12,060 nucleotides of DNA from Mxb001 sp044360385 (lineage in GTDB: Bacteria; Actinomycetota; Actinomycetes; S36-B12), in contig JBIKKK010000049.1 of NCBI GenBank assembly GCA_044360385.1, positions 1-12,060 on the forward strand, in the 5' to 3' direction. Under the pieces are notes generated by a model. That model was not told where the DNA came from. It saw only the letters and a program-made list of their open reading frames with translations, and made no database searches. A program made the position numbers and the translations under genes. This document shows, piece after piece, positions 1 through 5,776 of the stretch; positions within the stretch are counted from its first letter, which is position 1; the number at the start of each line of letters is the position of its first letter.

Positions 1-882
1 GCGATCCATCACCACTACGACGTGAGCAACACCTTCTATTCGATGGTGCTCGGCCCGTCGATGGCCTACACCTGCGCCGTCTTCCCCAACGCCGAGGCAT
101 CGCTCGAGCTCGCGCAGGAGGAGAAGTTCGACCTCGTGTGCCGCAAGCTCAACCTCCAGCCCGGTATGCGCTTACTCGATGTCGGCTGCGGCTGGGGCGG
201 CATGGTGCTGCATGCCGTCAAGAACTACGGCGTGTCCGCCATCGGCGTGACCCTGTCCCAGCAGCAGGCGGAGTGGGGCCAGCGCGCCATCGAAGATGCC
301 GGCCTGGCCGACCAGGCCCAGATCCGCTTCAGCGACTACCGCGATGTCAAGGAGACCGGCTTCGACGCGATCTCCTCGATCGGGCTCACCGAGCACATCG
401 GCCGCGCAAACTACCCCTCCTACTTCTCCTTCCTCTACGACAAGCTCCGCACTGAGGGACGACTGCTCAACCACTGCATCACCCGGCCGGACGGCAAATG
501 GCCCGCGCTTTACAAGCGCAGCTTCATCAACCGCTACGTCTTCCCTGATGGCGAGCTCACCCCGCCCGGAACGATCATCACCGACATGAACGAGGCCGGA
601 TTCGAGATCCGCCACGAGGAGAACCTCCGCGAGCATTACGCCCTGACGCTCAAGCACTGGTGCGAGAACCTCGAGCGCAATTGGGACGCCTGCGTCGCCG
701 AGGCCGGCCTCCCGACCGCGCGTGTGTGGCGCCTCTACATGGCAGCATCTCGCCTGGGCTTCGACATCAACACGATCCAGTTGCACCAGGTCCTCGGCGT
801 CAAGGTCGGCGAGCGCGGCAAGTCCGGCATCCCGCTGCGGGTTTCTGGCGAAACCTGGTCCCTCACTGCCCCTGAAGGCTGA
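1..882 (+). CDS. Cyclopropane/methyl-fatty-acyl-phospholipid synthase family SAM methyltransferase (5' partial)
   Basis: SAM-dependent methyltransferase that modifies the double bond of unsaturated phospholipid acyl chains at the membrane. The frame is open from base 1, so the first 100 or so residues lie outside the window and the GTG at 22 is not the true start. Visible landmarks of the CFA synthase family are the IHHHYDVSN entry motif, MAYTCAVF with the conserved Cys, the SAM-binding LLDVGCGWGG loop, GLTEHIG with the conserved Glu, NHCITR (His and Ile of the bicarbonate site) and HYALTLKHW with the conserved Tyr. All catalytic positions known from E. coli Cfa therefore look intact. The NHCITR form and the C-terminal half remind me of mycobacterial UfaA1 and of TmsB/BfaB (10-methylstearate synthesis), whose partner is an FAD oxidoreductase. 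Such a partner could lie upstream but is not visible. Family is secure; the exact product (cyclopropane or 10-methyl) is open. Confidence 0.93.
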   Translation, partial: AIHHHYDVSNTFYSMVLGPSMAYTCAVFPNAEASLELAQEEKFDLVCRKLNLQPGMRLLDVGCGWGGMVLHAVKNYGVSAIGVTLSQQQAEWGQRAIEDAGLADQAQIRFSDYRDVKETGFDAISSIGLTEHIGRANYPSYFSFLYDKLRTEGRLLNHCITRPDGKWPALYKRSFINRYVFPDGELTPPGTIITDMNEAGFEIRHEENLREHYALTLKHWCENLERNWDACVAEAGLPTARVWRLYMAASRLGFDINTIQLHQVLGVKVGERGKSGIPLRVSGETWSLTAPEG

Positions 883-927
883 TACGGTCCGGCTCCCGGA
901 GCGTCCGGCATCAAGGCAGGAGTCGAC

Positions 928-1302
928 ATGAGCGCAATGCAGGATCCGAACGCCGACGGCGAGACCCTCTACCGCGAGTTCGTCGCCGCTGTTGCCGCCA
1001 AGGACTGGGCCGCCGTTGACGCGATCCTGGCCGCGGACTTCCAGTCGGCGCACACCGATGGCCCGCGCGACAAGGCCGCCGAGATCGAGATGCTCAAGGC
1101 CCTGGAGCTGGGCACCTACTCGCTCACCGACTTCACGACGACCCGCGGCGGGGACACCCTCGTGGCCACGCATTGGCTGTCGGTCGAGGAGACCATCGAC
1201 GGCTCACGCCTGTCCACCAAGCCCGCGCCGCGCCTGACCGTCTGGCGCAACGGCGCTACCGGCTGGCAGATCATCGCGATCGCCAACCTCAACCCCGCGT
1301 GA
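928..1302 (+). CDS. NTF2-like / SnoaL-type small protein
   Basis: A 124-residue protein with the size and pattern of the NTF2-like fold (SnoaL/DUF4440 group). It has an N-terminal helix pair with LYREFVAAVAAKDWAAVDAIL and a following acidic loop. The C-terminal beta strands include TLVATHWLSVEETI and the closing WRNGATGWQIIAIANLNP, typical of this family. Members act as small cyclases, isomerases or ligand-binding domains, and the sequence does not show which. The start at 928 is set by AGGAG at 918-922, five bases upstream. It lies 45 bp after the fatty-acid methyltransferase on the same strand and may be co-transcribed with it. It ends 4 bp from the stop of the convergent SDR gene, inside a palindrome. 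Confidence 0.8.
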   Translation: MSAMQDPNADGETLYREFVAAVAAKDWAAVDAILAADFQSAHTDGPRDKAAEIEMLKALELGTYSLTDFTTTRGGDTLVATHWLSVEETIDGSRLSTKPAPRLTVWRNGATGWQIIAIANLNPA

Positions 1303-1322
1303 CGCGTCAGTAGAGCGCGGGG
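1293..1322. terminator. Nested inverted repeats spanning two convergent stop codons
   Basis: The arms CCCCGCG (1293-1299) and CGCGGGG (1316-1322) are perfect 7-bp complements. Between them TGACGCGTCA (1300-1309) is a perfect 10-bp palindrome whose ends are the stop codons of the two convergent genes (TGA 1300-1302 and TCA 1307-1309). The GC-rich stem could act as a bidirectional terminator or transcript-end hairpin. There is no T tract on either side, so a classical intrinsic terminator is not established. Confidence 0.4.
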
Positions 1323-2113
1323 CCGGCGAGGTTCATTCCGCCGTCGGCCACCAGGGTGATGCCGGTGATGTAGTCGCCTGCGGGGCTCATCCAGAAGCCG
1401 ATCACCGCAGCGACGTCGTCCACGGACTGCAGTCGCTTGGCGGGAATCACCTGGGCGACCTGCTCGGGATCGAGGCCGTAGCGCTCCCAGGCCTCGGTGT
1501 GCACGATGCCGGGTGCGACGGCGATGGTGCGCACACCGCGCGAGCTCCACTCCTGGGCCCAGGTCGCCGTAAGGCTTTCGACACCCGCGCGTGCCGCTGA
1601 TGAGTGCGACATACCGACGATGCCGCGGTGCGGGGTCAACGTCATGGTGACGCTGGCGATCTTGCCGTAGCCCGCCGGCAGCATCGAGCGCTTGGCTACC
1701 TGGGTCGAGACGTACCAGGTGGCGTCGAGATTGAGCCGCTCCACAGCGCGGAAGCCGTTGTAGGAGATGTCCTCCGCGCGCGAGACGAACTGCCCTCCGG
1801 CGTTGTTGACCAGCAGGTCGATGCGCTCCATGTCGCCGAGCACGGCGTCGAGCAGGGCATCGACATGCTCCGGCTCGCGGATATCGCAGGGATACGCCGC
1901 CGCCTGGCCTCCGGCGGCCTCGATGGCGGCGACGGCCTCGGCGAGCGGTTCTTCGCGACGGCCGGTGACGGCGACGCGCGCCCCCAGTCGGGCGAGCAGC
2001 TCGGCGGTCGCGCGACCGATGCCGGTGCCACCGCCGGTGACGAGCGCCGTACGGCCCTCAAGGGAACCGGGAGCGAGGGCAGCGAGGGCTTCAGGGCGAC
2101 GAGGTGGGGCCAT
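1307..2113 (-). CDS. SDR-family oxidoreductase, peroxisomal trans-2-enoyl-CoA reductase (PECR)-like
   Basis: A 268-residue short-chain dehydrogenase/reductase, probably an NADPH-dependent enoyl-CoA or dienoyl-CoA reductase. The cofactor loop TGGGTGIG is at residues 26-33, the basic GRR after beta 2 suggests NADP(H), CDI (76-78) is the adenine site, and NNAG is at 103-106. The classical YxxxK is absent: the aligned stretch reads HSSAARAG (170-177), with Ser at the Tyr position and Arg at the Lys position, followed by AVAPGIV. As I recall human PECR, it has nearly the same HSGAARAG stretch, so this is a subfamily trait and not decay. The start ATG lies 6 nt after TAGGCT on the minus strand and has no Shine-Dalgarno. 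It sits 23 bp downstream of the CsoR-family gene, so read-through from that repressor's promoter is also possible. The CoA substrate is inferred from the family. Confidence 0.88.
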   Translation of the reverse strand: MAPPRRPEALAALAPGSLEGRTALVTGGGTGIGRATAELLARLGARVAVTGRREEPLAEAVAAIEAAGGQAAAYPCDIREPEHVDALLDAVLGDMERIDLLVNNAGGQFVSRAEDISYNGFRAVERLNLDATWYVSTQVAKRSMLPAGYGKIASVTMTLTPHRGIVGMSHSSAARAGVESLTATWAQEWSSRGVRTIAVAPGIVHTEAWERYGLDPEQVAQVIPAKRLQSVDDVAAVIGFWMSPAGDYITGITLVADGGMNLAGPALY

Positions 2114-2119
2114 GCGGCC

Positions 2120-2125
2120 AGCCTA
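2120..2125 (-). promoter_or_regulatory. Putative leaderless -10 element (TAGGCT) for the SDR gene
   Basis: On the minus strand TAGGCT is followed by six bases and then the ATG of the SDR gene. TANNNT at this distance puts the transcription start on or next to the start codon, as in actinobacterial leaderless genes. No clear -35 is visible. Confidence 0.45.
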
Positions 2126-2136
2126 GTGACGACAGC

Positions 2137-2415
2137 TCAGGCGAGAGCGAGGAAGAGCTTCTCGAGTTGCTCGGCGCTCATCGGCGGCTTCTCACCGCGA
2201 CCCTCGGCGGTCGCGCACTGCTGCAGGCCGTTGGCCACGACCTTGAAGCCCGCCCGGTCGAGTGCGCGCGACACGGCGGCGAGCTGTGTCACGACCTCAC
2301 CGCAGTCACGGCCGTCCTCAATCATCGAGACGATCCCGGCCACCTGGCCCTGCACGCGCTTGAGGCGCGTGACGACCTCGCGCCGGCAGACGTCGTCCAT
2401 CGTGATGGGGGCCAT
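2137..2415 (-). CDS. CsoR/CstR/RcnR-family (DUF156) transcriptional repressor lacking the Cu-ligand His
   Basis: A 92-residue all-helical repressor of the CsoR superfamily, recognised by RLKRVQGQVAGIVSMIE (residues 17-33), RDCGEVVTQLAAVSRALD and the C-terminal tail. Two cysteines, C38 and C67, lie 29 residues apart, the spacing of C36/C65 in M. tuberculosis CsoR and C31/C60 in S. aureus CstR. The position of the copper-binding His (four residues before the second Cys) is Gly63 here. The Cu(I) trigonal site is therefore incomplete, and a thiol-based persulfide sensor like CstR is the better guess. A further Cys at position 10 is unexplained. The start at 2415 is supported by AGGTGATC (2418-2425, minus strand), a strong match to the 16S tail. 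The gene lies downstream of ideR, behind its own promoter with a palindromic operator at 2473-2486, and is probably autorepressed. Confidence 0.9.
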   Translation of the reverse strand: MAPITMDDVCRREVVTRLKRVQGQVAGIVSMIEDGRDCGEVVTQLAAVSRALDRAGFKVVANGLQQCATAEGRGEKPPMSAEQLEKLFLALA

Positions 2416-2468
2416 GCGATCACCTGAGCCTTCGCGAAGAGCCGCCCGGGGGCGGCAGTGGGAAGGCT

Positions 2469-2486
2469 AGGATACCCCGGGGGGTA
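2469..2486 (-). promoter_or_regulatory. CsoR/CstR-type operator overlapping a -10 element
   Basis: Positions 2473-2486 read TACCCCGGGGGGTA: arms TACCC and GGGTA around a GC core, the pattern known for CsoR-family operators. On the minus strand it overlaps TATCCT (2469-2474), a good -10 hexamer for the repressor gene that starts at 2415. The implied leader is about 45 nt and carries the Shine-Dalgarno. Repressor bound here would block its own promoter. No gene on the plus strand could be served. The operator lies 5 bp from the end of ideR. Confidence 0.7.
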
Positions 2487-2491
2487 GGGAT

Positions 2492-3184
2492 TCAGCCGAT
2501 CGGCTCGACGGCGACCTGGCCGGCGACGTCCATGGGCAACTCGACGTACTCCCCCGCCGACCCCACGAGCACGCCCGTGGCCGCACGCTGCACGCGCACC
2601 GCCCCGCCCGGGACCACGCCGGCCCGCTGGAGCAGGGCGACCATCTCGGGGTCGACCTGGGCGCTCTCACCGATGCGACGGACGGTCACGCGCGCGGCGT
2701 CGTCGCCCGCAGCAGAGTCCAGCGTCACCCAGTCCGCACCGCGCGTCGCGGTCGGCTTGGCGCCCGGGACCAGCTCTTCGAGGCCGGGGATGGGATTGCC
2801 GAAGGGCGACTCGGTCGGATTGTCGAGCATCGCCAAAATGCGCCGCTCGACCGTGTCGGACATGACGTGCTCCCACCGGCATGCCTCGGTGTGGACATCC
2901 TCGATGGGCAGGCCGATGACATCGACGAGCAGGCACTCGGCAATGCGGTGCTTGCGCATGACCCGGGTGGCGTACTCGCGACCCCGGGGCGTCAGCTCCA
3001 GGTGCCGATCACCCTCGACGGTGAGCAGGCCGTCGCGCTCCATGCGGGCCACCGTCTGCGACACCGTGGGTCCGCTTTGCCCGAGCCGCTCGGCGATCCG
3101 GGCACGGAGAGGGATGATCCCCTCCTCCTCGAGCTCGAACACCGTGCGGAGGTACATCTCCGTCGTGTCGATGAGGTCGCTCAC
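2492..3184 (-). CDS. ideR: Iron-dependent transcriptional repressor, DtxR/IdeR family
   Basis: Fe(II)-dependent dimeric repressor controlling iron uptake, siderophores and storage. With a GTG start at 3184 the protein has 230 residues, the length of M. tuberculosis IdeR. All metal ligands then fall on the DtxR numbers: M10, C102, E105 and H106 (primary site), and H79, E83 and H98 plus E173 and Q176 in the C-terminal domain (ancillary site). The N-terminal winged helix contains RIAERLGQSGPTVSQTVARM, nearly identical to IdeR. SPFGNPIPG follows the dimerisation domain, and a C-terminal SH3-like domain is complete. An ATG at 3193 would add three residues (M, P, C). GTG is preferred because it gives family numbering and lies 7 nt after TTGAAT on the minus strand. 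It is divergent from the photolyase gene. No IdeR box of the known 19-bp type is seen in the divergent region. Confidence 0.95.
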   Translation of the reverse strand: MSDLIDTTEMYLRTVFELEEEGIIPLRARIAERLGQSGPTVSQTVARMERDGLLTVEGDRHLELTPRGREYATRVMRKHRIAECLLVDVIGLPIEDVHTEACRWEHVMSDTVERRILAMLDNPTESPFGNPIPGLEELVPGAKPTATRGADWVTLDSAAGDDAARVTVRRIGESAQVDPEMVALLQRAGVVPGGAVRVQRAATGVLVGSAGEYVELPMDVAGQVAVEPIG

Positions 3185-3191
3185 ACAAGGC

Positions 3192-3197
3192 ATTCAA
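3192..3197 (-). promoter_or_regulatory. Possible -10 element (TTGAAT) for ideR
   Basis: On the minus strand TTGAAT lies 7 nt before the GTG at 3184. The same 11-mer GGGGTTGAATG occurs before citA (7761-7771), where TTGAAT is 6 nt from the ATG. Position 2 is T instead of the usual A, so this is weaker than the TANNNT cases elsewhere in the window. Confidence 0.3.
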
Positions 3198-3247
3198 CCC
3201 CATTCGCCGGCGCTCCGCCCCCGCGTGCCCCCGGGTTGACCAGCCTC

Positions 3248-3253
3248 TAGCCT
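3248..3253 (+). promoter_or_regulatory. Putative leaderless -10 element (TAGCCT) for the photolyase gene
   Basis: TAGCCT is followed by six bases and the GTG start at 3260. The nine bases TAGCCTGCG recur identically in front of the GTG at 11692. TTGACC at 3236-3241 is too close (6-bp spacer) to be its -35. Confidence 0.5.
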
Positions 3254-3259
3254 GCGAGG

Positions 3260-4618
3260 GTGCCCGCCGTCGCCTGGTTCCGCCGCGACCTGCGCCTGGG
3301 CGATAACCCGGCCCTCGGTGCGGCCGCTGCCGTCGACGGCGAGGTCGTTCCGCTCTTCGTCGTCGACCCGGCCGTGTGGGAGCCCGCGAGCGATGTCCGC
3401 CGTGCCTACCTCGTCGACTCACTGCGCGCGCTCGATGCCGACCTCGACGGTCAACTCCTCCTGCAGCACGGCGATCCAGTCGATCGTGTCGTCGCGGTTG
3501 CTCGGGCGGCCGGTGCGCACGAGGTGCACATCGCCACCGACTACGGGCCCTACGGCGTGCAGCGGGATGCGCGCGTGCGCGCCGCCCTCGCCGAGCACGG
3601 CATCGAGCTCGTGGAGACGGGCTCGCCGTACGCCGTCGCCCCCGGTCGAGTGACGAAGGACGACGGCACGGCGTACCGCGTCTACACGCCGTTCTACCGC
3701 GCGTGGATGCGCCACGGCTGGCGCGCGCCCGCGCCGGATGCTGACGCGACGTACTCGATGCCGGTGGACTGCGACGGATTCCCCGAGCGGCCCGAACTGC
3801 CGTTCGCGTTGCCCGCCGCCGGCGAGGCCGCAGCGCTGGAGCGCTGGGCGGCCTTCCGGGCCACGGGCCTGGAGGCATACGACGACACGCGCAACTTCCC
3901 CGCGCTCGACGGCACGTCCGCCATGGGCCATCACCTCAAGTGGGGCGAGATCCACCCCCGCACGATCCTCGCCGACCTCGGCGACTCCGCGGGCGAGGAG
4001 ACCTACCGCAAGGAGATTGCGTGGCGGGAGTTCTACGCCGACGTGATGCATCAGCGCCCCGAGAGCGCGCGCGCCTCCATGGACGCGCGCTTCGACGACG
4101 ACTTCGCATGGGATTCGGGTGCGCAGGCCGACGCGCTTTTCGAGGCGTGGGCCGAGGGCCGCACGGGTTATCCCTTCGTCGACGCCGGCATGCGCCAGTT
4201 GATCGCTGAAGGATGGATGCACAATCGCGTGCGCATGGTGGTCGCGAGCTTCCTTGTCAAGGACCTCCACCTGCCGTGGCAGCGCGGCGCAGCGCACTTC
4301 ATGCGCTGGCTGCGCGACGGTGACCTGGCGAGCAACTCCCACGGCTGGCAGTGGACGGCGGGTTGCGGCACCGACGCCTCGCCGTACCACCGGGTATTCA
4401 ACCCCGTCGGCCAGGGCGAAAGGTTCGATCCCGACGGCGACTACGTGCGTCGCTACGTGCCGGAGCTCGCCCATCTGCCGGGCAAGACCGCGCACACCCC
4501 GTGGGACACCCTGGGGGGCTACAACCACGGCTACCCCGAGCGAATCGTCGACCACGCGACGGAGCGTCTGGAGGCGCTGGACCGCTTCGCCCGGATGAAG
4601 CGGGCCGCGAGCGGCTGA
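3260..4618 (+). CDS. phr: Deoxyribodipyrimidine photolyase (class I CPD photolyase)
   Basis: Flavoprotein that uses blue light to split cyclobutane pyrimidine dimers in DNA. At 452 residues it has the full family length. The N-terminal antenna domain starts with AWFRRDLRLGDNPAL. The FAD-binding helical domain has WREFY, GYPFVDAGMRQL, EGWMHNRVRM, FLVKDL and GDLASNSHGWQWTAGCGTD followed by ASPYHRVFNP. The Asn in LASN matches E. coli N378, which faces flavin N5, and WQW contains the triad Trp and the dimer-contacting Trp, so it looks active. TDASPYHRVFNP differs slightly from the commoner TDAAPYFRIFNP. The antenna cofactor (MTHF or 8-HDF) cannot be read from the sequence. The GTG start lies 6 nt after TAGCCT with no Shine-Dalgarno, typical of a leaderless message. 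Divergent from ideR; 26 bp before the ParA-like gene. Confidence 0.94.
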   Translation: MPAVAWFRRDLRLGDNPALGAAAAVDGEVVPLFVVDPAVWEPASDVRRAYLVDSLRALDADLDGQLLLQHGDPVDRVVAVARAAGAHEVHIATDYGPYGVQRDARVRAALAEHGIELVETGSPYAVAPGRVTKDDGTAYRVYTPFYRAWMRHGWRAPAPDADATYSMPVDCDGFPERPELPFALPAAGEAAALERWAAFRATGLEAYDDTRNFPALDGTSAMGHHLKWGEIHPRTILADLGDSAGEETYRKEIAWREFYADVMHQRPESARASMDARFDDDFAWDSGAQADALFEAWAEGRTGYPFVDAGMRQLIAEGWMHNRVRMVVASFLVKDLHLPWQRGAAHFMRWLRDGDLASNSHGWQWTAGCGTDASPYHRVFNPVGQGERFDPDGDYVRRYVPELAHLPGKTAHTPWDTLGGYNHGYPERIVDHATERLEALDRFARMKRAASG

Positions 4619-4644
4619 CGCGCCACACCTGACACACTCGCCCC

Positions 4645-5400
4645 ATGTCAGCAGTGGCGGTGCTGTCCCTCAAGGGCGGCGTAGGCAAGAGCACGACCGT
4701 GCTCGGCCTCGCCGGTGCCGCCTGGGCGCGCGGGATCTCCACCCTCGTCATCGACCTGGACCCGCAGGCTAATGCCACCGTGGCCCTCGATCCCCCGCCC
4801 TTCGCCTTCACGGTCGGCGACGTGCTGGCTGACGGCCGACCGGGCATCGCCCGCGAGGCCATCGTGAGCACCGGCTGGGGTCCGCCGATCGACGTGCTGC
4901 CGAGCGAAGAGGCGGTCGCGCACCGCAATCGCCCCGAGGGCTCCGACTCGGCGACGCGCCTGAGGGTGACCCTCGCAGGAGTCACCGAGGCCTACGACCT
5001 CGTCCTCCTCGATTGCCCGCCGTCACTGGATGAGCTCACCCGCAACGGCCTCGCCGCTGCCGACAGCGCGCTCGTCGTCACCGAACCCGGCTTCTTCGCC
5101 CTGCAGGGCGCGACGCGCGCGCTCACGGCTGTAGAAGCCGCACGCACGTCGGTCAACCTGCGCCTGCGCACCGCCGGAGTGCTCGTCAACCGCGTGCGCG
5201 GCAATCTCTCCGAGCACCGCTACCGCATCGAGGAGTTGCGCGGGGTCTACGGCGACCTCGTGCTTGACCCCGTCATCCCCGAGCGCTCCGCGGTGCAGCA
5301 GGCCCAGGGCGCGGGCGTGCCTGTGCAGGCCTGGCGCTCCCCCGGCGCCGCCGAGGTCATCGACGCCTTCGACGACATCCTCGACCGTCTGCTCACCTGA
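4645..5400 (+). CDS. ParA/Soj-family (MinD/SIMIBI) ATPase
   Basis: A 251-residue P-loop ATPase of the ParA superfamily that positions cargo by cycling on the nucleoid. The deviant Walker A is LKGGVGKSTT, with signature Lys10 and Lys15. Walker A' is DLDPQAN with D39, and Walker B is LLDCPPS with D123. It has no N-terminal helix-turn-helix, so it is of the short (type Ib/chromosomal) form. It is not beside parB, gidB or an origin, so it is unlikely to be the main chromosomal ParA. The next gene, 35 bp downstream, encodes a small basic protein with a ribbon-helix-helix-like C-terminus, the arrangement of ParA/RHH partition pairs. Start: ATG at 4645, six nt after CACACT, a weak -10-like hexamer. 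Whether it moves DNA, a protein cluster or something else is unknown. Confidence 0.88.
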   Translation: MSAVAVLSLKGGVGKSTTVLGLAGAAWARGISTLVIDLDPQANATVALDPPPFAFTVGDVLADGRPGIAREAIVSTGWGPPIDVLPSEEAVAHRNRPEGSDSATRLRVTLAGVTEAYDLVLLDCPPSLDELTRNGLAAADSALVVTEPGFFALQGATRALTAVEAARTSVNLRLRTAGVLVNRVRGNLSEHRYRIEELRGVYGDLVLDPVIPERSAVQQAQGAGVPVQAWRSPGAAEVIDAFDDILDRLLT

Positions 5401-5426
5401 CGGCGTACCGTTACGTGACCTACCCC

Positions 5427-5432
5427 GGAGGA
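5427..5432 (+). promoter_or_regulatory. Shine-Dalgarno deciding the start of the RHH-like gene
   Basis: GGAGGA stands 3 bases before the ATG at 5436. This favours that start over an in-frame GTG at 5415. It is one of the few strong ribosome binding sites in the window. Confidence 0.6.
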
Positions 5433-5435
5433 CCC

Positions 5436-5768
5436 ATGGCACCGCAGACGCCTCGCCCCGCGCTGAGCCGCGCCCCTGATGCTGACCTGCATCCGGTGAG
5501 CGGTCGGCCCCTGCCCGCGCCGATCCCCGGAGGCGTCAAGGAGGGTAAGGGCAAGTCCAAGGCCCAAGTCGTCAAGGCCAAGAGCCTCAAGCCCGGCAAG
5601 GGCGCGACAGCCGCCGACGCGATCACCGGCCCGCCCAAGGACAAGTACGTCGACCTCGGTGCTCGTGTGCCCAAGTCGGTGCGCAAGCGCCTGCGGGCCG
5701 AGGCCAAGGCGCAGGGCGTCGCACCCGACGACCTGCTCTCACGCATCCTCGACGCCTACCTACCGTAG
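5436..5768 (+). CDS. Small basic protein with C-terminal ribbon-helix-helix-like domain (putative ParA partner)
   Basis: A 110-residue protein I do not recognise as a named family. Residues 1-35 are Pro/Ala-rich. Residues 36-62 form a Lys/Gly-rich, probably disordered linker with KEGKGKSKAQVVKAKSLKPG. The C-terminus, KYVDLGARVPKSVRKRLRAE onward to DDLLSRILDAYLP, looks like a ribbon-helix-helix unit: one beta strand, a basic helix and a second amphipathic helix. RHH proteins dimerise and bind DNA through the strand. In ParF/ParG-type systems the partner also has a flexible basic N-terminus that stimulates the ParA ATPase, and this architecture fits. Start from GGAGGA at 5427-5432. It follows the ParA-like gene by 35 bp. 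The partner role is inferred from architecture and adjacency. Its stop is 8 bp from that of the convergent MFS gene, with no hairpin terminator. Confidence 0.75.
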   Translation: MAPQTPRPALSRAPDADLHPVSGRPLPAPIPGGVKEGKGKSKAQVVKAKSLKPGKGATAADAITGPPKDKYVDLGARVPKSVRKRLRAEAKAQGVAPDDLLSRILDAYLP

Positions 5769-5776
5769 CTCGTGCC

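Noticed and set aside
172..1173. 333-codon minus-strand frame opposite the methyltransferase and NTF2-like genes
   Set aside because: It covers two well-supported plus-strand genes and the gap between them, and has no family features.
3194..3259. IdeR iron box between ideR and the photolyase gene
   Set aside because: No 19-bp palindrome resembling the mycobacterial iron box is present in the gap, so autoregulation or iron control of phr is not supported.
3419..4555. 378-codon minus-strand frame opposite the photolyase gene
   Set aside because: It is the antisense of a clearly coding gene with all photolyase motifs. Long antisense frames are expected at this GC content, and the product has no recognisable domain.
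5769..5776. Intrinsic terminator between the RHH-like gene and the EntS-like gene
   Set aside because: The gap has only 8 bases and I see no convincing stem followed by T residues on either strand.
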